NCBI GenBank assembly: GCA_973895155.1
Contig: OZ316892.1
Location: 558,001 to 622,000, forward strand
Length of the DNA stretch: 64,000 nucleotides
From: Marsupella aquatica
Taxonomy: Eukaryota; Marchantiophyta
Reading direction: 5' to 3'
Shown here piece after piece: positions 11,104 through 23,400 of the stretch; position 1 is the first letter of the stretch, and every line of letters begins with the position of its first letter. Both the position numbers and the translations under genes were made by a program. The notes beneath the pieces were generated by a model, which saw only the letters and a list, made by a program, of their open reading frames with translations, ran no database searches and was not told the origin of the DNA.

Positions 11104-13711
11104 TGTGATGCCTAGACAGGAATCACTCGGCCGGTTAAGTGGGTAAAGCAGGAAGGCACCCTAGGAACACCTTAGTATAGGGACAAAACAAGGAAAATAT
11201 AAACAATTAGGGGCAACCATGGAACCCGGGCCGAGGCCAGAGGTAAGGCTGAGGGTGAAAACCCGATTAGGGTTAGGGCGCGTTAAGCGTCGGCGGCTAG
11301 GAAGGATCAACGGGAAGAAGGACCGGCAGAGGAGAGGGGTAAGGAGCGCTTGCAGGAGATGGTGGCTCATTTGCGAGCACAAACTAGGCAGACGACTACG
11401 GGAGGCCAACTATTGTCAGCTGCTTAGGCAAGCACTCGGGGAGAGAGTAGATACCGACGATCGACCTAAGGAGGGTATGAGCAACGTCAATCAAGCGGCA
11501 CATTTCTGGGGATGCCTGTTCGAACGGGCAACTGAGTACATCAAGACTTACAAGGACGAGGAATCAGAAAGGGCAGCTCGAGAACGGCAGGAGCTCGCTC
11601 GATTGTGGGAGCTGCAGAAGACGGCTTTCTTAGGAGGCAAACTCATCAAGGACGAGTTCCTGTGGACGCCTACTTCCAATCAACTCTACGATCTTCTGTT
11701 TTGCAAAGACAGCGTCGTCGGCATCCGAGAGGCCATCAAGAACTGCAACGACATACACTGGGAATTAAAGGGTAGCACGGAAAGGTGGACCCAGGCAACG
11801 GTGCTAGGAGAAACCTCCACGGCAGCAGAGATGAAGAGGAAGGGAGCCGTCAATGATGAAGCCACCCCGGCAAAAAGAACGAGGTCGGCGGCACCAAAGA
11901 AGCCAGCCGAGCAGCAGAGCAGGAGGCAGGGAGAAGCCGAAGAGGAGGAGGTCGATCCCATCAAGGCCATTCCAACCAGGGATGACACCTGGAAGGGCTG
12001 GGCGGCAACCCTAACGGTGGAGGTGCAACTACATTTTGCACGGGAGGAGGATGCATGCTTTACGGCCATGCAGACCAAGAAGTACCAAGGCTTCATGGCC
12101 GGATCCGGCTTGGAGGCCTTTGTAAGATTACCATGGCTGAAGCCGGAGGTACCGGAGTCAGACCTATTAGAATTCGTGGGGTCATGGGAACCCGAGACCA
12201 ATTGCACGAGGATATATGGGAAGGATTTCTATCTTACTCCCAAGGTAATTGCCGAAGTGTTTGGCCTGCCGATAGGCAATAAGACCAAAGTTGATACCAG
12301 GAAGACCTTGCCTGACAAGGAGTTCCGGTCGTTCCCCGGGCCATCAACGAAGAATGGCTTCTTCCGGAACACCTGCACCAACCCGCACATAGGAGAGATG
12401 ATCGACTTCTTGCGGGTGACCATGCATTGTAACTTGCCAAGGGCAGAGATCGGCAAGGCACAGGTCTATCTGGCAGAAAGGCCAGACCCAAGCCGGGACT
12501 ACAACGGGTACCTCCTCAACCAATTGAAGAAGATCTTAAAGGAGGAGCAGCAGGTAATCGGCATGGGGAGCGTGTCACGGCTGGGCTATCACATGCCGCT
12601 GTTGTGCCGGTATGCCAGAGGTCAGACTTTTGCCCCGGTACTTCCCCTGCAGGTAAGGGCACCCGAGGAAGCTCCAACGCCGAGGCCGTTGGCTGAGAAG
12701 CCTCAACCACCTGTTAGTCCTACGATCGAGCAGGTGTTTAGGCCCAGGAAGGAGGACTTGCCGATGCAGCAACCAGGCATGCAGAGTCTGCTGAAACTAC
12801 TGGAGAAAGAAAAGAAATCGGCATCGGCAACAACAACGGCAACGGCAACAATGCAGGACACTACTACAGAGGTAGGCCTACACCGGCTCACAAGAGAAAA
12901 CCCCTTTGCTGGAGACAAGGAGAGAATCAGGCCGGAATCCAAGCCAGGTGTTCGAATGTACGTGGGAACCTCAAGCTCCGAATCTGAGGCAGAATTGCCT
13001 GAAGCTCCTACCGACGAAGAGGAGAGGGAGAAGCCGGACGTCCAAGAGGTAGAGGAGGCAGTGGAGGACTGCAGCCATGATAATTCCGGCTATGGGTCGG
13101 ACCATCACGTTCCAGGAGTAAGGACCTCTGGCCGGTTTGTCCCCACACTTCCAAGGGTAGTGTGAGGGGACCCCAACCAGCAGAGTAGCCCTGAGTCTCC
13201 CCCACCAGATGTTGCTCCCCCGAGCTTCGACGGCATAAAACAGACGGTGCAGGAATTTCAGGAGCGAATCAAGCAGGAGGAGGAGGCCGCCCTGGCTAAG
13301 GAAAAGGATTTACCAGGAGGAGATTGGCCGGAGGACATCAGGCGGCTAGCCAAAAAAGGAAGCAAACCTCTAGCCACGATTGAAGAGATCCGCAGGACGG
13401 CTTGGGAGCAGAGGCCGCGATGGGCGATGCCGATCACTTCTACTTACTCCACCTACGCTAAGAATAGAGCCATGGAGTATGGTGAGATGTGTGGGGAACT
13501 TGCGCTCGGCATCTTTGGAGAGGAGTTGGAGGTAGGACCCTTTTTCCATAGGGAGCAGTTGGAGAAGCACCAATTAGAAGAAGCGGTGGCTTTAGAGAGA
13601 AGCAAGAAGGACGAGGTCATTCGGCGGCTTAGGAGGATGGAAGCCGAGATTGAAGATCTAAGGGCGGCCAAGAAAGCCCAAGATGAACTGCGGATTAAAC
13701 GACATGAGCTG
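11104..13711 (+). mobile_element. Truncated LTR (plus orientation) of the giant-LTR Ty3/gypsy family
   Basis: Begins TGTGATGCCTAGACAGG at 11104, exactly as the complete solo LTRs do, and runs collinear with them to 13711. There another element starts (TGTGGTGCG at 13712). The rest of this LTR is not found on the far side of the neighbouring element. The 5 bp before it are GTTGC. Confidence 0.85.
11219..13711 (+). pseudogene. LTR-encoded ORF, truncated copy
   Basis: Collinear with the intact 1207-codon frame at 39426-43049. Open for 648 codons to 13165, where a CGA codon has become TGA (GTG TGA GGG); the frame then resumes to 13711, where the sequence is cut in the coiled-coil region (KRHEL). 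Apart from this stop, only scattered amino-acid differences separate it from the intact copy, so the amplification was recent. Function unknown. Confidence 0.85.
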
Positions 13712-14815
13712 TGTGGTGCGTCCCATGGCTCCCTAAACCCAAGAAACCCCCCAGCTCAAGCCGATTCCCGTAGGTTTCGTGCTTGGCGAGTCCGTTTCCG
13801 CGGCTTAGCGGCATGGGACGCTGCTAACCTTCTACTACTACTATTAACATTTTACACACATATACTGGACAGATCCTTCATCGGGTCATGAGATACGTAG
13901 CCGGCCTAATATAGGCCTTCCCTTGTCTTCCCCTGTCTTCCCCTCCGTCTTGTTAGGTATGTTTGGATTCCGCCGCCGGAATGATCCCCAATAGGCTTGG
14001 TTAAGCCGCTAAGACCTCTCTCAGCTCGACACATCCAACTCTCACTCCCCTGCTTACTTTCCTTCCTTCTGTTGATGTGGGCACTCTTCACACAAGTTAA
14101 TGCGACACACAAATAGCAAAATGACTCATTCTGACTGAGTCATACCATGCACTTGCCATACAAACAGTACATCTCATACACAAGTTCTGCGAACTAAGCC
14201 GTGAGGCCAACTCTATTCAGCTCTTAGGCATGAGGAAACATGAATATACACAAGGGTCACTGTATGACTAACCGAGAGCTTCTCGTACTACTTGATCCCA
14301 GCCCGGCTGGTGCAAACTAAAAACTTGCTAAAGAAGAGGCCCTGAGCTCCCCGCTGCCCAGGTACTTATCCTGGTAGTGGATCCGCCATTCTTTGCATCG
14401 TAAGCCTAATCTACCTGACAGTAATCTACTTGCCCGAATCTACCTATGTACAGCAAGGCAGGAGCACAAGTGTTGCTCCTACCAGTGGAACCGCAATCCC
14501 ACTAAGCTAAGTGTCAGGGCCGCTCCTGGTTCTGATCCTAATCCTAAACGTGGAGATCCGCGCCCGCCCTGCCCACTCACGCCTCCTCCCTCCACGTCCG
14601 CCTTCCCGTTGATCCTTCCTAGCCGCCGACGCTTAACGCGCCCTAACCCTAATCGGGTTTTCACCCTCAGCCTTACCTCCGGCCTCGGCCCGGGTTCCAT
14701 GGTTGCCCCTAATTGTTTATATTTTCCTGGTTTTGTCCCTATACTAAGGTGTTCCTAGGGTGCCTTCCTGCTTTACCCACCTAACCGGCCGAGTGATTCC
14801 TGTCTAGGCATCACA
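13712..14815 (-). repeat. Short (1104-bp) 3' LTR, internal-deletion derivative of the 4.66-kb LTR
   Basis: Ends TGTGGTGCG...GGCATCACA on the plus strand (TGTGATGCC...GCACCACA in element sense). It equals the two ends of the long LTR joined at CTTCCC (14602-14607). In the long LTR the same CTTCCC occurs on both sides of the missing 3.55 kb, so the loss looks like a microhomology deletion that removed almost the entire LTR ORF. Confidence 0.88.
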
Positions 14816-16981
14816 TAGCTCCCCACTTAATTGTGAAGCGTCCTCGCGAACAACTTCATCTTCGTCCATATAGTATTTCTTGAGGCGGTCATAATGGATG
14901 CGAACTGGATATACCTCTCCCGTAATGTTGGCCAATTGCACGGAGCCATTGGGGAACATCATGGTTACTCTAAAGGGTCCTAACCAGCGAGTGTAAAGCT
15001 TTCCTGGAAACCTACTATACCTACTGTCATAAAGTAGCACAAGATCACCGGTATGAATACTAACTACTTTTAACCTTTTATCATACTGCTGCTTCATGAT
15101 ATTCTGTCTATATTCTACTCTCTCGGCTGAAATCATTCTCGCTTCCTCTAAAGCTTCTAACCTATATTCTCGCTCCTTTAGGCTCTCCTCCGCTGAGGCT
15201 CTTTCCTCAATTGTAACTTGAAATGTCGGTATCTCAAGTTGCATGGGTACCAGGGCTTCTTGTCCAAAGGTTAAGAAGAAGGGTGTATGACCGGTAGTGG
15301 ATTTATAGGCAAGATTGTAAGCAAAAACAGCAGCAAACAATTTATCATCCCAATCGAGTTTGTTCTGAGCTACTGTCTTGTTCAATATCTTTCCTATGAT
15401 TCCGTTTGCTCGTTCTGTCAACCCGTTTGCCTTTGGATGGTAGGGAGTAGTAGGCCTATGTTTAACTAAATACTGCTCATTTAAACGACTAATTATATCA
15501 TTCAAAAAATGGGTTCCTCTATCACTAACTAATTCTAGGGGTGCTCCATACCTGGTGAAGATCTGCTCATACATGAATCTAGCCGTAGTAATTGCATCAT
15601 CCTTCGTTGTTGGTCTGGCCTCTACCCATTTAGTTGCATAATCCGTAGCCAGGATTATGTACTTGTTCCATCGAGGGTGGGTCAGTGGTTTCAGAGGTCC
15701 AATGTAATCAATACCCCACTTCTCGAATGGTGCCAGAGGTAGAATAGGGTGCAGTGGATGCCTGGTGGACGCCCTTGGTCCTCCCGCTCGTTGACAAGGA
15801 TCGCATTGTTTGATAAACTGATAGACATCTTTGTGCAAGGTGGGCCACCAGTAACCGGCATTTAATATCTTCTTAGACGTGGTTACTGGGGCAAAATGTC
15901 CTCCGGCCTCCTCTCCATGCATGGCCCGTAGGACTCGTTTTACCTCTCTCTTTTCCAAACACCTTTGAATCGTGCCGTTGATTCCATGCTTGTGCAGTAT
16001 GCCTTTAATGCACTGATACTGTCTGACCTTCCGCACAAAGAATGCGGCTTGCTCTCGGCTTAATCCTGGCTGTAATCTGGAAGTGCTGAGAAATTGTAAA
16101 ATCTCAGGGTACCATGTACCAGCTATCTCCACAACGAATAGCTCCTCGTCGGGGAATCGATCATCGATGCAATCCGTGGCAGGTTTACCTGTGATCCTTG
16201 AAAAGAAGTCGGCATTGGCATGTAACTTTCCCGGCTTGATCCTTAGCTCATAGTCAAACTCCTGTAATAGCAAAATCCATCTTGCTACTCTGCCTGTAAG
16301 GTCCGGCTTATTGACTAGGTACTTCAAACTTTCATGATCAGTATGAAAGATTACCTTGTACCCTAGTAAATAATGCCTAAACTTTTTACAAGAATAAATG
16401 ACTCCTAATGCTTCTCTTTCCGTGGTAGAGTAGTTCCGTTCGGCATCGGCAAGCTGACGGCTTGCGAAGTATATGGGATGGTCCCTTCCTTTCTCATCCA
16501 ACTGACTTAGTACTGAGCCAATAGAGAAGCCCGAGACATCTACAAAAACATGAAAATCTTTGTTCCAGTCCGGTGCTATCATGACTGGGGCCTCTACTAA
16601 CATCTGCTTCAATTCTACCACCGCTGTGACTCGTTCGGGTGTGGGTTCGAAGTCTGCTCCTGCCTTGAGCATGTTGGTTAATGGTAAAGCCAGCTTGGCA
16701 AAATCCTTGATGAACCGGCGATAGTAACCAATGCATCCCAAGAAGGATCTTACATCCTTTATGTTCTTAGGTTGCATGATATCTAGCCATACTGCTAGCT
16801 TACCTTTGTCAATCTCAATGCCCTTCCTTGATACCTTGTGACCTAGTAGCACCCCCTCGGTTACTGCAAAAAAACATTTATCTGGGTGTAACTTGAGACC
16901 CACCTCTCTACATCTCATGAAGGTTTTCCTGAGGTATTTAGCATGTTTGGTGACTCCATGCAAACACATCCTGAAATTCAA
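14804..16981 (-). pseudogene. pol: pol remainder: RT C-terminus (thumb), RNase H, integrase
   Basis: 725-codon open frame. Residues 1-100 are the RT end (KLHPDKCFF, GHKVSRKGIEID, RSFLGCIGYYRRFIKDFA). RNase H follows with D148, the E of TTEREAL (about 188) and D215 (FHTDHESL). Integrase has the HHCC zinc site H355/H362/C393/C396, then the catalytic triad D425, D487, E523 with 35 residues between the last two. The C-terminus (GKLYTRWLGPFRV) lacks a chromodomain. The stop lies 12 bp inside the LTR. The frame is intact, but its N-terminus starts after a deletion that removed the RT fingers and palm including YVDD. Confidence 0.9.
14816..14829 (-). other. Polypurine tract next to the 3' LTR
   Basis: On the minus strand AAGTGGGGAGCTA directly precedes the LTR start TGTGATG. 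Position and purine richness fit a plus-strand priming PPT. Confidence 0.7.
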
Positions 16982-17495
16982 TCAATAAGTCACTGATCTC
17001 TTTCTCGAGCTCAGGTGCTAGGTTTCTCCCTAAGTTCAGTTCTCTTCCCTCTCCTAAGTCGAGCTTCCGATATTGCCGTGCTTGGATCATATTAATCTGC
17101 TTCTTCAAATTCGGGTCCAGTTCGGCTTCCAGTCTCTCTAATCTCATACCTCCATAAACTGGGATCTCGGCTGGACTAGCCGAGTCGGTCCCTTCCTTGG
17201 TGTCCATAGATTGTCCCCTTACCGGTCTATTTGGTTTTGAATTAGTGGTCGGCTCCCCTTCCTGCCTTGGCTCTAGATCGTGTCTGTCCATCTCATCCAC
17301 CTCTTGCTCCTGAGAGTTAGGCCGCTGTGCTCTCTCGGCTTCTAATAGGGCCTCAATTTGTTCTGCCCTCGTAATCGGCTTGTATGCCGATCCCTTGGTA
17401 TTTAATTCCTTGCCGATGATCGATGGCGTTGTGGACCCCGTCAGCTCTGCCACAACGCCTGCAGAAAATCCACTGTCCCTGCTACTGCTCCCCAC
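16938..17495 (-). pseudogene. Protease-RT linker and RT N-terminal edge, cut by deletion
   Basis: Reads EKEISDLLIEFQDVFAW, the usual start of Ty3 RT, then jumps straight to the segment that normally follows the YVDD motif (LHGVTKHAKYL in the next frame). About 200 codons of RT are missing, and the junction shifts the frame. Upstream the frame overlaps the end of the gag-protease frame (17441-17495), indicating another small indel. Confidence 0.8.
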
Positions 17496-19921
17496 TTAGC
17501 CGTTTCATCCAATTGGTCTACATCCTTTACTTCCTCCGGAATTGCAGCTAAAAAGGTGGATTCTATTGTAAAGCAGTCCTCGACCTCTTCGTCTTCTTCT
17601 TCCAAGTCACCTTCCATTGGTTCTTGCCATAATCCGCTGGGGGGTACCTTTGGTCCAAAGACGCCTTCTTCGGTTAGGTTAGTGAGGCATTCTAACCAAC
17701 GTACTTCATCGGCTGACTCCAGTCCACTATCGTACCCATCTACTTCCCTTATGCTTTTCCTACGGTCATCCTTAGTGTCCCGGGATACCGTGATAGAGGG
17801 GGTCCCGAAAGTGAACTGCTTTTTACCCCAATCTTCTATTACCTCGGCTAGGTACAGCCATGGCCTACCAATCAATAGCCGGAATGACGTAGGATTTACC
17901 GGCTTCATTACTACATAGTTAATGCTAAAGAAGATACCTCCTATCTCTGTCTTGATGCCGGTTAACACTCCCGTCGGAATGACCTGATATCCATTGGCCA
18001 TGTTCAACACTCTTCCAGTCATCTCCGGTGTTAGACCCCACCCTTTTGCTGTTGAATCAATCATAATACATACCCCTGATCCTCCATCGATGGGTACCCG
18101 TAGTAATAATTCTCCTTGAATCATTAATGGTAATGCTGGAGCTCCTTGATCTTCTTCTATCATTAGTACGTCGGATCTGGTTGCTACCTTGGGTAATCTC
18201 GGCTTGCCGAGAATAGCCTTCCTTAATTGCTTCCGGAAGTACGGGCTATTTTTCAATAGTTGACCTACTGTTGCCGAGACTCTAGATTCTAGTACATCTT
18301 TAGCCAGGTCATAGGGAACAATCGGCTTCTCCTCTGGTGGTGTTTCCGTCTTGGATTCGGCCAGTTTTGCCACGCTAGTCTCCACAGCTGTTTGGTCTTC
18401 CGAAGCAAACAATGCTTTTGCTCGTTTTACATCTTTGGCAATGGCTTCGGTATTCTCCAGGGTTTCTAATTCTCTTAGTTGTTCCTTAACACTAGCCGTA
18501 ACAGAGGGGTAGAACAACTTAGGATGATCTCGATTGAAGTCGCTATCTTGTGAAGGATTGGTTTCACTGGTGGGCTCATGGCTTACCTGTATTGCCGGAG
18601 CCCTCCCTTCTCCTTCTGTTGATGTTGACGAAGAGTCGATCCTTTCCTCCGTAACCTTCCCTTTATTTTTGGCCAGCCCATCCCACCTTTCCTTCCTTCT
18701 GGTAGATCGAGTAGAGACCCGGTAGCAATCATGATCTAAATCCTCCTCTGAGAAGGTTGATAGGGCTTCGGCCTCATCATCAGATGGTACGAACTCTGCC
18801 TCGGCATCCTCTTGCCATCCTATTTCGATGTGGTTGATTTGAACTCCTCCGGGGGTAGTACCTGGCGGTAAGATCTTGATCGGCAAAAGCTTATGATTTG
18901 CGGCCAGGCCTGCCAACCAAGTAGGACATTGCCCTAGCATATGACCTTCCTGTCGGCATCCCATACATAGCTGAGCTGGTTGTCCATCACCCTGTTTGCG
19001 TGCATTCGGGCATTCTCTAGCAAAATGGCCAGGTTGACCACAATTATAGCACGCCGCAAATCTTTGCACATTCGGCCTAGGAGGTACTGACGGGTTCTGA
19101 ATAATCCAAGGATACATCTCTCCTGGATTGTTCCTTAATCCTGACCACAGAGATGCAGGTTTGTTGGATAGGTCTCGTGCTCCAGTCTCACTGATGCCGA
19201 AAACACTATCAGCGGCATCTCCCCAAAAGTACTCTACTTCTCCCTGACATGGTCTGATCTCTGCCACATGCCGAACATGATTAGTATTAAGCTTAGGACA
19301 CGCATCTTTATGGTGTCCGGTTTTATAACATAAGGCACACCATACAGAGCTATCCTCCTGTACTACCTTCTTCTTTGGTTTTACCTCTGCAATGATAGCC
19401 TTAAGTTGCTCGGTAAGGGCTACGATGTTATCTGGTGGCTTAGCCTCCATCTTGACTTTCGTCTTCCCTCTCCTTCTGCCCTTCCTTTTCCTAGTTTTTT
19501 CTTCTTCAGAACTAGAAGATGACTCACTCTTGCTACTCCCACTATCCGAGCTTGACTTATCACTTCTAGACTTCTTGGGATGTTTCTTCTTCTTATCTTT
19601 TTTCTTATGGGGTGATCCCTCCTCTGATGAGGAACTCTCAGACTTAAGCTGTTTCTTCCGGCTTGTGATATCTGCATTAATGTATAATTGAATATCCTTA
19701 ATTGCTTCGGCTAAAGTCTCCGGGTTCTCCTTCCTAATTGCAAAACTCATCTTCTATGGCAAAGCATTCACCAACCATTGAAGTTGCATACCTTCAGATG
19801 CATTGGTCTTTGTACGTCTTACCAGTTTCTGAAAGCGTTGCAAGAACTTCCTGAAGGATTTGTTCTCCTTGAACCGAAGTTGTCCCAACTTCAGCACTGC
19901 TAGTTCTGAAGTTCCAATGGG
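17441..19921 (-). pseudogene. gag-pr: gag C-terminal part with three CCHC zinc knuckles, and aspartic protease
   Basis: The frame starts upstream of 19750 with gag capsid sequence, where a TAG stop at about 19753 interrupts it (CAG to TAG in form). Then come a Ser/Lys-rich linker, knuckles CALCYKTGHHKDAC, CYNCGQPGHFAREC and CMGCRQEGHMLGQC, an acidic spacer, and a retropepsin-like region with VPIDGGSGVCIMID (DGGSG in place of DTG/DSG). Role by family: RNA packaging and polyprotein cleavage. Two in-frame stops and a frameshift make it non-functional here. Confidence 0.85.
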
Positions 19922-20395
19922 TCAAAACTCCTTAACAAAGAGTGTTTTGAAGATATCCCAGATGGCTTGATCTTCCACATCTAATGCTCTGTACCAAGGC
20001 CTAGCCTCACCCTTGAACAGGCCGGGAAGAATCTGCATCTTTATGGCCGATTCTCCATTTGCTGCAGCGGTTCCCTCGAAATCATCCAACCATTCGTCCG
20101 GATCCTCATCTCCTCTCCCATGAAATGCTTTGTAATGTATGCGCGACCGCTGGCTCAATCTGGTCCCTGGCCTCTCGTCTGGCCGTGCCTCTGGTTCCCC
20201 CATGTCGGTTGGAGACTCACTTCTCCTTACCGACTCTTCTTCTGGTATGTCTTCTTCGACGCCACTTCCAGTTTCGGAGCTACCAGCTCTTTCTGCCCCT
20301 CTCAGTCGCTGTGTATCATGCCACCCGGCGAGCTGCTGTAGTCGAGCTCTCTCCCGTTGAATCACTCTTTCTTCCCTCGGCGTAAGGTCAGTCAT
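19922..20395 (-). pseudogene. gag: gag N-terminus (Retrotrans_gag type)
   Basis: 157 codons from ATG (MTDLTPREERV), charged and basic, then the gag core start DPDEWLDDFEGTAAANG and FKGEARPWYRALD. It ends at a TGA at 19922 that replaces a CGA-type codon (TTT TGA CCC). Coding similarity to gag continues past the stop (KFLQRFQKLVRRTK). Confidence 0.82.
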
Positions 20396-20441
20396 TACCT
20401 ACGCTTCCGTTCTAACTTCATATCTCACGGCTTAAGAAATG

Positions 20442-20464
20442 CCCCCTCCATCTAGCGCCAAAAA
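20442..20464 (-). other. Primer-binding site
   Basis: In element sense the 5' LTR end ACCACA is followed by TTTTTGGCGCTAGATGGAGG. TGGCGC... is the expected complement of a tRNA 3' CCA end, offset by four Ts. I cannot name the tRNA from memory. Confidence 0.65.
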
Positions 20465-23400
20465 TGTGGTGCGTCCCATGGCTCCCTAAACCCAAGAAAC
20501 CCCCCAGCTCAAGCCGATTCCCGCAGGTTTCGTGCTTGGCGAGGCCGTTTCCGCGGCTTAGCGGCATGGGACGCTGCTAACCTTCTACTACTACTATTAA
20601 CATTTTACACACATATACTGGACAGATCCTTCATCGGGTCATGAGATACATAGCCGGCCTAATATAGGCCTTCCCCTGTCTTCCCCTGTCTTCCTGTTAG
20701 GTATGTTTGGATTCCGCCGCCGGAATGATCCCCAATAGGCTTGGTTAAGCCGCTAAGACCTCTCTCAGCTCGACACATCCAACTCTCACTCCCCTGCTTA
20801 CTTTCCTTCCTTCTGTTGATGTGGGCACTCTTCACACAAGTTAATGCGACACACAAATAGCAAAATGACTCATTCTGACTGAGTCATACCATGCACTTGC
20901 CATACAAACAGTACATCTCATACACAAGTTCTGCGAACTAAGCCGTGAGGCCAACTCTATTCAGCTCTTAGGCATGAGGAAACATGAATATACACAAGGG
21001 TCACTGTATGACTAACCGAGAGCTTCTCGTACTACTTGATCCCAGCCCGGCTGGTGCAAACTAAAAACTTGCTAAAGAAGAGGCCCTGAGCTCCCCGCTG
21101 CCCAGGTACTTATCCTGGTAGTGGATCCGCCATTCTTTGCATCGTAAGCCTAATCTACTTAACAGTAATCTACTTGCCCGAATCTACCTATGTACAGCAA
21201 GGCAGGAGCACAAGTGTTGCTCCTACCAGTGGGACCGCAATCCCACTAAGCTAAGTGTCAGGGCCGCTCCTGGTTCTGATCCTAATCCTAAACGTGGAGA
21301 TCCGCGCCCGCCCTGCCCACTCACGCCTCCTCCCTCCACGTCCGCCTTCCCTAAAAGGAACGACGCCCTTGCACCGTCACGACACCGGTGGTGGATCCTC
21401 AATGGACGCCCCCAACACTTCCTCCTCAGCCACTGCCGTTGGCCCGCCTACTGACAGATTACCTGCCCTTGACCGAGTCAACTCTCCATCGGCCTGACTG
21501 GGTCCACCTTCGGCTTCAGCCTCGACATCGGCCTCGGCAATACCCACGGCTTCGGCCTCAGCCACTCCCACGGCTTCGGCTTCAGCCACTCCCTCGGCTT
21601 CAGCCTCCCCTTCCCCTAGGGTAGTTGGATCCTTAGCCGTGACCCTGTCTGGGGTCGGTGCTGGGTCTACCTCCTTGATCACCACGGCCTGTGAAGTCGT
21701 ATTACTCCTTGACCCTGGAGGTTTCCGCTTCTTCTTCGTTGGTGGCTCGGCAGCTGGTCCCTTCCCCTTCCCACTTACTTCCGGCACTGGTGCAGTTGAC
21801 GCGGCTTGTCCTTCGGCAATTACCACCCCTGGTAACTGGTTTGTCCCAACGGGAGATGGACCTACTGCAGCTAAGCATTTAAATACTGCGGCTTGTTTCT
21901 TCAGCCGCTCTGTTTGGTTGTCAGCCCGCCGCTGTAGGTTCTCCATCTTCCTCGTGATTTCCTCCAACTCCTCTTGGGTTTCATCCAGGTCCTTACGTGC
22001 CCCCTCCAGCTCGTTTTTGGCCTCCTCCTACTCCCTGTGGGCTTCCTCCAATTCCTTCTTCAAGGTAGCCCTCTCCTCCTGGGTTGCTCTTAGCTCCTTG
22101 TCGAGCTCTGCAATGATGACAGACTCCATCTGGTTCATCTTGGCGTAAGTCTGTTCGAGCATCTCGTCCTTCTCCCTTAGGTCGGCCTTGAAGCTGGCCG
22201 TCAGGGACGCAAGCTCCTGCTGCAGCGCCATAATCCCTTGATAGGATTTCCCTAACTCGACCTCCTTCTGCTCAAGGGCTCCGCGGATTTTCTCGAGCTC
22301 CCCTTTCAACGCCCATTCCTTTCTTTGGGTCTCCGCCATGGCCCGGCTGTTGGCTGTTATGTGGGCCTCCTCTGTATTCTTCAGCTCTTGCTTCCACTTC
22401 TCCCTCTCTTTGATCGTGTCGGCCAACTCTTCCTGCGTCTGAGTCAGTTTATCCTTGATATTCTGATTATCAGCCTGCACGGCGTCCAATTGCCCCTGCA
22501 TGATGTTCAGCTCATGTCGTTTAATCCGCAGTTCATCTTGGGCTTTCTTGGCCGCCCTTAGATCTTCAATCTCGGCTCCCATCCTCCTAAGCCGCCGAAT
22601 GACCTCGTCCTTCTTGCTTCTCTCTAAAGCCACCGCTTCTTCTAATTGGTGCTTCTCCAACTGCTCCCTATGGAAAAAGGGTCCTACCTCCAACTCCTCT
22701 CCAAAGATGCCGAGCGCAAGTTCCCCACACATCTCACCATACTCCATGGCTCTATTCTTAGCGTAGGTGGAGTAAGTAGAAGTGATCGGCATCGCCCATC
22801 GTGGCCTCTGCTCCCACGCCGTCCTGCGGATCTCTTCAATCGTGGCTAGAGGTTTGCTTCCTTTTTCGGCTAGCCGCCTGATGTCCTCCGGCCAATCTCC
22901 TCCTGGTAAATCCTTTTCCTTAGCCAGGGCGGCCTCTTCCTCCTGCTTGATTCGCTCCTGAAATTCCTGCACCGTCTGTTTTATGCCGTCGAAGCTCGGG
23001 GGAGCAACATCTGGTGGGGGAGACTCAGGGCTACTCTGCTGGTTGGGGTCCCCTCGCACTACCCTTGGAAGTGTGGGGACAAACCAGCCACAGGTCCTTA
23101 CTCCTGGAACGTGATGGTCCGACCCATAGCCGGAATTATCATGGCTGCAGTCCTCCACTGCCTCCTCTACTTCTTGGACGTCCGGCTTCTCCCTCTCCTC
23201 TTCGTCGGTAGGAGCTTCAGGCAATTCTGCCTCAGATTCGGAGCTTGAGGTTCCCACGTACATTCGAACACCTGGCTTGGATTCCGGCCTGATTCTCTCC
23301 TTGTCTCCAGCAAAGGGGTTTTCTCTTGTGAGCCGGTGTAGGCCTACCTCTGTAGTAGTGTCCTGCATTGTTGCCGTTGCCGTTGTTGTTGTTGTTGCCG

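Noticed and set aside
11161-11409. Antisense open frames over the LTR ORF (recurring in every copy)
   Set aside because: They are shadows of the biased codon use of the sense ORF and carry no domain.
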